From UBA4744 sp035282865 (lineage in GTDB: Bacteria; Actinomycetota; Acidimicrobiia; Spongiisociales; UBA4744), in the NCBI GenBank assembly GCA_035282865.1, contig DATEVB010000040.1, positions 1-5,521 on the forward strand: a stretch of DNA of 5,521 nucleotides, given 5' to 3'. Below the pieces are notes generated by a model that was not told where the DNA came from, made no database searches, and was given only the letters and a program-made list of their open reading frames with translations. This document shows positions 1 to 5,051 of this stretch, in pieces (position 1 is the first letter of the stretch; every line of letters starts with the position of its first letter). A program made the position numbers and the translations under genes.

Positions 1-94
1 CGCTTCCCCGGGTATCCAATGCTGTACCCGAGCCTGCTCCGTCAGACGGCGGGGCCTTCCGCATCAAGCGGTTGTCCACAGGAGGAGGTTGCCT
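1..94 (+). promoter_or_regulatory. Leader region of the rpsF operon with small stems
   Basis: No gene can be called here. Visible inverted repeats are CGGGTA (9-14) with TACCCG (25-30), loop 10 nt; CCGT (39-42) with ACGG (46-49), loop CAG; and CCGC (59-62) with GCGG (68-71), loop ATCAA. The middle hairpin may extend with GCC (32-34) and GGC (53-55) around an internal loop. Many bacterial rpsF mRNAs carry a leader bound by the S6:S18 complex, so this is a plausible place for such an autoregulatory element, but I could not match its conserved core with certainty. All three forward frames stay open through much of this stretch, so the 3' tail of an upstream gene cannot be excluded. No clear -35/-10 pair is visible. 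Confidence 0.35.
81..89 (+). promoter_or_regulatory. Ribosome binding site that fixes the rpsF start
   Basis: GGAGGAGGT is a near-perfect Shine-Dalgarno sequence. Counted from the GGAGG at 84-88 there are 6 nt to the TTG at 95. The alternative in-frame TTG at 89 would overlap the Shine-Dalgarno itself, so 95 is the better start. Confidence 0.8.
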
Positions 95-385
95 TTGCGC
101 AGCTATGAGCTGATGACCATTCATCGACCTGAATTGGCCGATGCCGACTACCGAACGCTGGTGCGCGAAACAGAGGAGTTCCTTCGTAGCCGCGGTTCCA
201 CCGTTCTCGAAACCGACCTTTGGGGCAAACGCCGCTTTGCCTATGAGATCAAGCATCTCAACGAGGGCTACTACTCGGTACTCAAGTTCAGGGGCGAACC
301 GGACGTAGTCGACGACCTGGACCGGGTGCTGTCGCTGGCCGACCTGGTGATCCGGCACAAGATCTTTCACCTCGACAAGACATGA
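95..385 (+). CDS. rpsF: 30S ribosomal protein S6
   Basis: S6 is a platform protein of the small ribosomal subunit that pairs with S18 to bind the central domain of 16S rRNA; it acts in the cytoplasm. The 96-residue product matches the usual bacterial length. It begins MRSYELMTIHRPEL, the first strand of the ferredoxin-like fold. It carries the conserved WGKRRFAYEI block (residues 43-52), then HLNEGYYSVLKF (54-65), and ends with VIRHKIFHLDK (85-95). The start is a TTG chosen because GGAGGAGGT lies 6 nt upstream and the resulting N-terminus is the typical MR-x-YE of the family. It is the first gene of the rpsF-ssb-rpsR-rplI-dnaB cluster, 65 nt before ssb. S6 and S18 being encoded together fits their binding as a heterodimer. 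Nothing is truncated. The family call is firm; the start is inferred. Confidence 0.97.
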   Translation: MRSYELMTIHRPELADADYRTLVRETEEFLRSRGSTVLETDLWGKRRFAYEIKHLNEGYYSVLKFRGEPDVVDDLDRVLSLADLVIRHKIFHLDKT

Positions 386-394
386 CTGATCGGC

Positions 395-405
395 GGTGTC
401 ACACC
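395..405. repeat. 11-bp near-palindrome GGTGTCACACC
   Basis: GGTGT and ACACC flank a single central C in the 65-nt gap between rpsF and ssb, followed by a run of six C. It may be an operator half-site pair or chance. It is too short for a terminator and has no T tract. Confidence 0.3.
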
Positions 406-450
406 CCCCTGGCACAGTGAGGTGAACCTGCCTGGTAAGGAGAGAGAAGA

Positions 451-900
451 ATGGCGATGAATAGTGTGACCGTGATCGGCAATCTTGTTGAGGACCCCGA
501 GCTTCGTTTCACCCCGTCGGGGGTGGCGATGGCCAAGATCCGAGTTGCCGTGAACCGCAGATGGCGTGACCAGGCGGGTGAATGGCAGGAGGAGACCAGC
601 TTTTTTGGTGGCACCCTGTGGCGAGAGGCGGCGGAGAACGCCGCCGAGTCGCTCACCAAGGGTACCCGGGTAATGATCGCCGGCAGCCTGGAGCAGCGGC
701 AGTGGGAGACCCAAGAGGGCGAAAAACGATCCGTCGTTGAGATCCGCATCGACGAGATCGGCCCGTCGCTTCGCTGGGCGACGGCCTCGATCACCAAGAC
801 GGCCCGTTCTGGCGGTGACGACTGGGGTGGTGGACGGCAGAGCGTGCCGGCCGCGCCGGTCGCCCGGGACGACTACGGGCCTGATGAGGCACCATTTTAG
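451..900 (+). CDS. ssb: Single-stranded DNA-binding protein
   Basis: SSB coats single-stranded DNA at replication forks and repair sites and recruits partner proteins through its C-terminal tip. The 149-residue product opens with MAMNSVTVIGNLVEDPELRF, the first OB-fold strands, followed by VAMAKIRVAVNRRW (25-38), TSFFGGTLWREAAENAA (49-65) and KGTRVMIAGSLEQRQW (70-85). The OB fold appears to end near residue 110. A short Gly/Asp/Pro-rich linker follows and the chain ends DEAPF, a variant of the acidic DDIPF tip that binds DnaG, RecO, PriA and similar partners. The linker (about 30 residues) is shorter than in many SSBs. AAGGAG at 437-442 lies 8 nt before the ATG; a second ATG at 457 is possible but less well placed. 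Lying between rpsF and rpsR is the classical bacterial arrangement. Whether a second SSB exists elsewhere in the genome cannot be seen. Confidence 0.96.
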   Translation: MAMNSVTVIGNLVEDPELRFTPSGVAMAKIRVAVNRRWRDQAGEWQEETSFFGGTLWREAAENAAESLTKGTRVMIAGSLEQRQWETQEGEKRSVVEIRIDEIGPSLRWATASITKTARSGGDDWGGGRQSVPAAPVARDDYGPDEAPF

Positions 901-919
901 GTAGGAGGAAGACACAAGA

Positions 920-1183
920 ATGGCTGCAAAAACACCTCGGCGTCGACGGGAGAACCCCAAGAACGCCAAGAAATTCAAAAAGAAGGTCTGTTACTTCTGT
1001 CGGGAGAAGATCGACCATATCGATTACAAGGATGTTGCGGTGCTCCGCAAGTACATGTCCGACCGGGCCAAGATCCGGGCGCGACGCGTTACGGGTAACT
1101 GCACCCAGCACCAACGCCAGGTGGCGATTGCCATCCGCAACGCCCGCGAGATGGCGCTGCTCCCGTATGTGGGGCGAGGATGA
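920..1183 (+). CDS. rpsR: 30S ribosomal protein S18, zinc-binding (C+) form
   Basis: S18 binds 16S rRNA as a heterodimer with S6 on the platform of the 30S subunit. The 87-residue product has a very basic N-terminus (RRRRENPKNAKKFKKK, residues 7-22), then the signature DYKDVAVLRKYMSDRAKI (35-52), RARRVTG (53-59) and the ending AIRNAREMALLPYVGRG. It keeps CYFC (C24, C27) and CTQH (C61, H64), four residues arranged like a zinc ribbon. This marks the C+ type; C- paralogues, used by some actinobacteria under zinc starvation, lack these residues. AGGAGGA at 903-909 lies 10 nt before the ATG. The gap from ssb is 19 nt, and the TGA overlaps the rplI ATG (ATGA at 1180-1183), which suggests translational coupling. 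Zinc binding is inferred from the residues and not shown directly. Confidence 0.97.
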   Translation: MAAKTPRRRRENPKNAKKFKKKVCYFCREKIDHIDYKDVAVLRKYMSDRAKIRARRVTGNCTQHQRQVAIAIRNAREMALLPYVGRG

Positions 1184-1626
1184 AGCTCATACTGACCGAA
1201 GACGTCACCGGATTGGGCGGCAAGGGAGAGGTCGTCGAAGTTGCCGATGGCTACGGCCGCAACTTCCTTCTTCCCAAACGGTTAGCGATGAAGGCGACGC
1301 CCGGAGCTTTGCGAGACGCAAGAGCCATCAGGAAGGCCCACGAAGAAGGCCTTCGCAAGGTCTTTGAAGAAGCTGAGGCAACCGCCAAGACGCTGGTCGG
1401 GACCAGGGTGGTCATCGCCGCCCAGGCGAGCGATGAGGGCAAGCTCTTCGGGTCGATCTCTGCCACGGACGTGGTCGACGGGGTTCTGAAGTTCACCGGT
1501 GTGCGTTTGGATCGCTCCACCATCCAAACGGCCGCTCCGATCAAGAGCATCGGCCTTCACGAGGTGATGGTCAAACTGCACCCGGAGGTTCAATTCGCTC
1601 TGACTCTTGATGTGATCCCTGCGTGA
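1180..1626 (+). CDS. rplI: 50S ribosomal protein L9
   Basis: L9 is an elongated two-domain protein of the large subunit, anchored near the L1 stalk, that helps keep the reading frame. The 148-residue length is standard. The N-terminal 23S rRNA-binding domain (residues 1-50) contains MKLILTEDVTGLGGKGEVVE and DGYGRNFLLPKRLAMKAT. The family usually has PKGLA where this protein has PKRLA, a tolerated variation. The long connecting helix follows (about 45-75, rich in Ala, Glu, Lys and Arg). The C-terminal domain includes EGKLFGSISATDV (87-99), IKSIGLHEVMVKLHPEV (121-137) and LDVIPA at the end. The ATG overlaps the rpsR stop by 4 nt, so re-initiation by ribosomes finishing rpsR is likely; a weak GGGGCGAGG lies immediately upstream. 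The gap to dnaB is 7 nt. Confidence 0.97.
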   Translation: MKLILTEDVTGLGGKGEVVEVADGYGRNFLLPKRLAMKATPGALRDARAIRKAHEEGLRKVFEEAEATAKTLVGTRVVIAAQASDEGKLFGSISATDVVDGVLKFTGVRLDRSTIQTAAPIKSIGLHEVMVKLHPEVQFALTLDVIPA

Positions 1627-1633
1627 GGCTGTC

Positions 1634-3004
1634 ATGACCGATCTCGACCGGATCTCTGCTCCGCGGAGGAGCGTATCCGGTCGGGGCCGTGTTCCACCCC
1701 ACAACATCGAGGCCGAGGAATCCGTGCTCGGTGCCATCATGTTGTCGGCAGAAGCCGCCAACCTGGTGATGGACAAGCTCGAGCCCGAGGATTTCTACGT
1801 TCCGGCTCACCAGGCCATCTTCGAATCGATCGTCCAGCTGTACAACGCCAACCAGCCGATCGACCCGCTGACCGTGTCTGACGCACTCCACCGAAAAGGC
1901 GAGCTGGAGCGGATCGGCGGCGCCGGGTATCTCACCGACATGATGGAGGGGGTGCCTACCGCCTCCAATATCGAGTACTACGCGGAAATCGTCGAAGAAC
2001 ATGGGTTACGCCGGCGCTTGATCGGCGCCGGCGGCCTGATCGGCGACCTGGCGGTGATGACCGACCTAGAGATCTCGGCAGTTCTCGATCGGGCCGAACA
2101 GGCGGTGTTCGGAGTGGGTGAGCGACGCATCGGCGAGGGCCTCATCGCGATGAGTCCGCTGCTGCACAGCACCCTCGAGGTGATCGAGGAGATGGAGGCT
2201 CGCGGTTCCGAATTGACCGGGCTGGCCACCGGATTCCGGGATCTAGACCGCAAACTGGCTGGGTTGCAGCCCGCCAATCTGGTGATCGTGGCGGCGAGGC
2301 CCTCCATGGGCAAGTCGGCCCTTGCCTCCAACATCGCCACCAACGTGGCTATGTCGGGCGGGACCGTGGCCATGTTCAGCCTGGAGATGAGTCGCGAAGA
2401 AATCGTGCAGAGGTTGCTGTGTTCGGTGGGGCGGGTCGATTCGATGAAACTTCGCACCGGTCAGCTTGGCCCTCAGCTATGGCAAAAAGTGGTTCACGCT
2501 GCTTCGCGCATGTACAAGGCGCCGATCTTCATCGACGATTCCGGGCAGCTCACGGTTACCGATATCCGGGCCAAGTGCCGCCGGCTCAAGCGCCAGCACG
2601 GGCTGGACCTCGTGATCATCGATTATCTCCAGCTGATGACCGGGTCTGCCCGCGAGAATCGTCAGCAGGAGATCGCCGAGATCAGCCGATCGCTCAAGAA
2701 CCTGGCCCGGGAACTCGACATCCCGATCGTGGCGGTGTCGCAGCTGAACCGAAGCCTGGAAGCGCGCGAAGACAAGCGCCCCAGGCTGGGCGACCTCCGG
2801 GAGAGTGGCGCCATCGAGCAGGACTCGGATGTGGTGATGTTCATCTACCGCCACGAGTACTACCACCCGGAAGCCCAGGACACCAAGGGTCTCGCCGAGG
2901 TGATCATCGCCAAACACCGGGCGGGAGCGACGGGCAGGGTTGATATGACTTTCCTTCCCGAATTCACCCTCTTCGCCGATCTGGGCCGCGACGTTACGGT
3001 GTGA
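1634..3004 (+). CDS. dnaB: Replicative DNA helicase DnaB, intein-free
   Basis: DnaB is the hexameric 5'-3' helicase that unwinds DNA at the replication fork and contacts primase. The 456-residue product has the usual two-part layout. The N-terminal domain (about 20-125) starts PPHNIEAEESVLGAIM. A linker region follows, then the RecA-like ATPase from about residue 190 with TGLATGFRDLDRKLAGL (195-211), Walker A ARPSMGKSA (221-229, K227), FSLEMS (248-253), Walker B LVIIDYLQLM (326-335, D330), the VSQLNRSLEAREDKRPRLGD stretch (368-387), DLRESGAIEQDSDVV (387-401) and the KHRAGATG arginine-finger segment (427-434). The start ATG follows a weak TGAGG that overlaps the rplI stop, 5 nt upstream. Actinobacterial dnaB genes often carry inteins at the Walker A or nearby motifs; this one is uninterrupted. 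It closes the ribosomal-replication cluster. Confidence 0.97.
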   Translation: MTDLDRISAPRRSVSGRGRVPPHNIEAEESVLGAIMLSAEAANLVMDKLEPEDFYVPAHQAIFESIVQLYNANQPIDPLTVSDALHRKGELERIGGAGYLTDMMEGVPTASNIEYYAEIVEEHGLRRRLIGAGGLIGDLAVMTDLEISAVLDRAEQAVFGVGERRIGEGLIAMSPLLHSTLEVIEEMEARGSELTGLATGFRDLDRKLAGLQPANLVIVAARPSMGKSALASNIATNVAMSGGTVAMFSLEMSREEIVQRLLCSVGRVDSMKLRTGQLGPQLWQKVVHAASRMYKAPIFIDDSGQLTVTDIRAKCRRLKRQHGLDLVIIDYLQLMTGSARENRQQEIAEISRSLKNLARELDIPIVAVSQLNRSLEAREDKRPRLGDLRESGAIEQDSDVVMFIYRHEYYHPEAQDTKGLAEVIIAKHRAGATGRVDMTFLPEFTLFADLGRDVTV

Positions 3005-3049
3005 GCACCACCGACACGCCGCCCATTTCCGGCCTTCAGAATTTGGGGG

Positions 3050-3244
3050 ATGGCCGGGGACGGGTTGGCTAGCTTCAATCTCATGACCGGCCAATCCCGG
3101 TTTCCATGGATCGTCGGTATCATCGTGGCTCTCATCGTGCTCGGACAGCTGCTCGCCATCCTCAGGTGGGTGATCGGGTTCGTGATCCTGATGGCGGTGA
3201 TCGGTCTTATCGTCCGGTCGATAGGCCGGGGCTCGGACCGGTGA
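3050..3244 (+). CDS. Small two-span membrane protein, unknown function
   Basis: I do not recognise a family. The 64-residue product has a short polar N-terminus, two adjacent hydrophobic stretches (FPWIVGIIVALIVLGQLLAI, residues 18-37, and WVIGFVILMAVIGLIV, 40-55) separated by a lone Arg, and a basic tail RSIGRGSDR. This suggests a helical hairpin in the cytoplasmic membrane with the charged tail probably inside. The ATG at 3050 has GGGGG directly against it, which is too close for a good Shine-Dalgarno. An in-frame TTG at 3065 with GGGGA 4 nt upstream, or an ATG at 3083, could be the true start; all keep both hydrophobic segments. It lies 45 nt after dnaB on the same strand and could be the operon's last gene. 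Support is the hydrophobic pattern and position only. Confidence 0.5.
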   Translation: MAGDGLASFNLMTGQSRFPWIVGIIVALIVLGQLLAILRWVIGFVILMAVIGLIVRSIGRGSDR

Positions 3245-3311
3245 TACCGCCCACCAGCGGTGCACCGGGCCCGCATTGGTCGAGTTGGTAGACACCCCGA
3301 AACTACGCCGG

Positions 3312-3342
3312 ACCGGCGACAGAGAAGGGGGCTGTCGCCGGT
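3312..3342 (+). repeat. Perfect 11-bp inverted repeat with 9-nt G-rich loop
   Basis: ACCGGCGACAG (3312-3322) is the exact reverse complement of CTGTCGCCGGT (3332-3342); the loop is AGAAGGGGG. As RNA this would be a very stable hairpin. No T tract follows, so it is not a classical intrinsic terminator, although U-less terminators have been proposed in high-GC actinobacteria. Confidence 0.75.
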
Positions 3343-3357
3343 GGTTCGCCCCGGTGG

Positions 3358-3374
3358 TATGCAGCCGTTGCATA
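3358..3374. repeat. 6-bp inverted repeat TATGCA / TGCATA
   Basis: TATGCA (3358-3363) and TGCATA (3369-3374) are exact reverse complements around GCCGT. The pair lies just upstream of a possible -10 element, TAGGAT (3380-3385), and 45 nt before the GTG at 3419. It could be a dyad operator for a regulator or a small hairpin. The -10 has no matching -35 at normal spacing, so the promoter is tentative. Confidence 0.45.
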
Positions 3375-3408
3375 AGCCGTAGGATGGCTGGGAGAAGCAC
3401 CGTCGGTT

Positions 3409-3413
3409 GGAGG
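3409..3413 (+). promoter_or_regulatory. Ribosome binding site that fixes the start at 3419
   Basis: GGAGG ends 5 nt before the GTG at 3419. The longer reading frame could begin at a TTG at 3407, but that codon overlaps the Shine-Dalgarno, so the GTG is preferred. The resulting N-terminus then leads directly into the first beta strand. Confidence 0.8.
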
Positions 3414-3418
3414 ATTCA

Positions 3419-4759
3419 GTGGCGCAGCGCAACCTGGTCATCATCGGAGCAGCAGGGCGGGACTTCCATAACTTCAACACCCGTTACCGGGATGATGAAT
3501 CTTCGAACGTCGTCGCGTTCACCGCTACCCAGATTCCCGACATCGAGGGTCGCCGCTACCCGCCCGAACTGACCGGCCCCCGATATCCGGATGGCATCCC
3601 GATCTATGCCCAGGAATGTCTCCCTCGTTTGATTCGGGAACTGAGCGTCGACGAGTGTGTGTTCTCCTACAGCGACGTCTCCTACCAGCATGTGATGGGG
3701 GTAGGCGCCATTGTCCAGGCGGCTGGAGCAACCTTCACGATGCTGGGTCCGAATGACACCCAGCTTTCCAGCACCAAGCCAGTCGTCTCGGTGTGTGCGG
3801 TCCGTACCGGATCGGGGAAGAGTCAAACCTCCCGACGCGTCATCGAGATCCTTATCGCCCGCGGTCTCAGGGTGGTAGCCGTGCGCCACCCGATGGCGTA
3901 CGGGAACCTCAACACCCAGACGGTGCAACGGTTTGCCGAGTTGGGCGACCTCGAGAAGCACGGTTGCACGATCGAGGAGATGGAGGAGTACGAGCCGCAC
4001 ATCGTGCGTGGCAACGTCATCTATGCCGGGGTCGACTATGAGGCCATCCTGCGCGCGGCCGAGAACGATCCGGCGGGATGCGATGTGATCGTCTGGGACG
4101 GGGGCAACAACGATTTCTCCTTCTTCAAACCCGATCTGCAGCTCACGGTAGCGGATCCCCATCGACCCGGACATGAGCTCCGCTACTACCCGGGCGAGGT
4201 CAACGTTCGGGTTGCCGATGTTGTGGTGATCAACAAGGTTGACAGCGCAGATCCGAGAGGGGTCGAGACTGTTCGGCAGAACATCAAGGCGCTCAACCCC
4301 ACCGCCGTCATCGTCGAGGCCGCCTCGACTGTGCGCATCGACGACCCTGACGTGGTGCGCGGCAAGCGGGTACTGGTCATCGAGGATGGGCCAACGCTGA
4401 CGCACGGTGGGATGAAAATCGGGGCGGGGGTGGTGGCCGCCCGACGGAACGGAGCCATCGAGCTGGTTGACCCGCGCCCGTTTCTCGTTGGACGTCTCCG
4501 AGAGACCTTCGAGATGTACCCCGAGATCGGCACGATCCTGCCGGCGATGGGATACGGGGAGGAGCAACTGCGCGATCTCGAGGCGACTATCAACGCAACC
4601 GATTGTGAGGCGGTGGTGATCGCGACCCCCATCGATCTCAACCGGATCGTCGACATCCGCAAGCCGAACACCCGGGTCTTCTACGACCTGGAGGAGTTGA
4701 GCAAACCCGATCTCTCCGATCTGCTGGCCGGGTTCATTGAGAAACACGCCCTCGGGTAG
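3419..4759 (+). CDS. Cyclic 2,3-diphosphoglycerate synthetase-family P-loop protein
   Basis: The characterised archaeal family member (cDPGS of Methanothermus fervidus) uses ATP to cyclise 2,3-diphosphoglycerate into the thermoprotectant cyclic 2,3-diphosphoglycerate. The bacterial members' reaction is not established as far as I know. The 446-residue length is close to the archaeal enzyme. An N-terminal Rossmann-like region begins LVIIGAAGRDFHNFN (6-20). The P-loop region is VRTGSGKSQTSR (128-139, K134, S135). DVIVWDGGNNDFSFFKPDL (222-240) resembles a Walker B plus a family block, and ADPHRPGHE (245-253) follows. VVVINKVD (268-275) resembles the NKxD guanine-specificity motif of G3E/SIMIBI GTPases, raising the question whether it uses GTP or ATP. 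The rest is a C-terminal domain with no obvious membrane segment, so it is probably cytosolic. It has its own leader and a terminator, apparently a single-gene unit. The family call is from remembered motifs. Confidence 0.8.
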   Translation: MAQRNLVIIGAAGRDFHNFNTRYRDDESSNVVAFTATQIPDIEGRRYPPELTGPRYPDGIPIYAQECLPRLIRELSVDECVFSYSDVSYQHVMGVGAIVQAAGATFTMLGPNDTQLSSTKPVVSVCAVRTGSGKSQTSRRVIEILIARGLRVVAVRHPMAYGNLNTQTVQRFAELGDLEKHGCTIEEMEEYEPHIVRGNVIYAGVDYEAILRAAENDPAGCDVIVWDGGNNDFSFFKPDLQLTVADPHRPGHELRYYPGEVNVRVADVVVINKVDSADPRGVETVRQNIKALNPTAVIVEAASTVRIDDPDVVRGKRVLVIEDGPTLTHGGMKIGAGVVAARRNGAIELVDPRPFLVGRLRETFEMYPEIGTILPAMGYGEEQLRDLEATINATDCEAVVIATPIDLNRIVDIRKPNTRVFYDLEELSKPDLSDLLAGFIEKHALG

Positions 4760-4763
4760 ACCC

Positions 4764-4829
4764 CTCCCCCCGCTTTTGGCGCCTATGTTGCTCGCTATGT
4801 CGGGAACTTAGGCGCAAAAACCCGGGGAG
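4764..4829. repeat. Imperfect inverted repeat after the cDPGS-like gene
   Basis: The arm at 4764-4785 and the reverse complement of 4809-4829 match at about 18 of 22 positions. The perfect core is GCGCCTA (4779-4785) with TAGGCGC (4809-4815), extended by TTTT (4774-4777) with AAAA (4816-4819) past a bulged G, and by C-rich with G-rich ends. The loop is 23 nt and contains CTATGT twice. It may work with the adjacent terminator or protect the mRNA 3' end. Confidence 0.5.
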
Positions 4830-4836
4830 AATAGGC

Positions 4837-4870
4837 GAGACCCCCTCCGCCGACGAGGGGGTCTCTTGTT
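4837..4870 (+). terminator. Intrinsic terminator of the cDPGS-like gene
   Basis: GAGACCCCCTC (4837-4847) and GAGGGGGTCTC (4855-4865) form a perfect 11-bp GC-rich stem with loop CGCCGAC. TTGTT follows, a short imperfect T tract. It lies 77 nt after the stop codon. The stem is strong, the T tract modest. It separates the cDPGS-like gene from the transporter gene. Confidence 0.7.
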
Positions 4871-4998
4871 CTCGTCCGGTCCTCTCGGGAAGAGTCGGAG
4901 GAAGGGGGAACTCCGTATTGCTCGGCGTGCATGAGACCGGGCGAGAACTTGTGCTTCAGTCATCGGAAGCTTGCGGTGGTTTCTTGAGTACGAATCTT

Positions 4999-5013
4999 GC
5001 GGGAACTTCCCGC
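4999..5013. repeat. 15-bp near-palindrome GCGGGAACTTCCCGC
   Basis: GCGGGAA and TTCCCGC are exact reverse complements around one central C. The dyad overlaps the -35-like GGAACTT, so it could be an operator over the promoter or a coincidence of GC-rich sequence. Confidence 0.5.
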
Positions 5014-5028
5014 TCCGCCGCGACGTCT
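5002..5028 (+). promoter_or_regulatory. Possible ECF-sigma promoter for the transporter gene
   Basis: GGAACTT (5002-5008) and GTCT (5025-5028, in context CGTCTC) are 16 nt apart, matching the general ECF (sigma-E type) pattern GGAACTT-N15/16-GTCTAA. Transcription would begin near 5036 and give a 5' leader of about 73 nt containing the 5052-5090 hairpin. Only sequence similarity supports it. Confidence 0.35.
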
Positions 5029-5051
5029 CTCCGGTAGAACAGATCCCCTCC

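Larger units (their letters stand above)
3245..3418 (+). promoter_or_regulatory. Structured non-coding block upstream of the cDPGS-like gene
   Basis: This 174-nt gap holds nested complementarity. CACCGGG (3263-3269) pairs perfectly with CCCGGTG (3350-3356), enclosing an 11-bp hairpin (3312-3342) and a GTAG/CTAC pair (3288-3291 with 3303-3306). GTTGGTAGACAC (3284-3295) looks like a tRNA-Leu D-arm, but no anticodon stem, T-arm or tRNA acceptor can be completed. The G-rich loop of the big hairpin could pair with CCCC at 3295-3298 or 3349-3352. A second hairpin follows at 3358-3374. The block may be a 5' leader controlling the gene at 3419, an RNA gene, or a factor-dependent terminator for the upstream operon. 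The structure is seen; the function is not known. Confidence 0.4.

Noticed and set aside
89..91. TTG as start of rpsF
   Set aside because: It abuts the GGAGGAGG Shine-Dalgarno with no spacing; the TTG at 95 gives the family-typical MRSYEL N-terminus.
3312..3342. A classical intrinsic terminator for the dnaB operon
   Set aside because: The stem is strong but GGTTCGCC follows instead of a T tract, so it is listed as an inverted repeat of unknown role.
3271..3360. A tRNA-Leu gene, suggested by GTTGGTAGACAC and a long variable-arm-like hairpin
   Set aside because: No anticodon stem with a T33-type loop, no proper T-arm and no acceptor partner for GCCCGCA can be found; at most it is a relic or a chance match.
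2477..3400. A 307-residue open frame on the minus strand
   Set aside because: It is antisense to dnaB and the structured intergenic block, is low-complexity in His, Asp, Arg and Pro, and has no domain.
3407..3409. TTG as start of the cDPGS-like gene
   Set aside because: It overlaps the GGAGG ribosome binding site at 3409-3413; the GTG at 3419 has the correct spacing.
3276..3572. A 98-residue frame beginning MVELVDTP
   Set aside because: It translates the D-arm-like string, as spurious proteins over tRNAs do, and then runs out of frame into the cDPGS-like gene, which has a good Shine-Dalgarno and family motifs.
3416..4747. A 443-residue open frame on the minus strand
   Set aside because: It mirrors the cDPGS-like gene, a common effect of high-GC codon use, and shows no recognisable domain.
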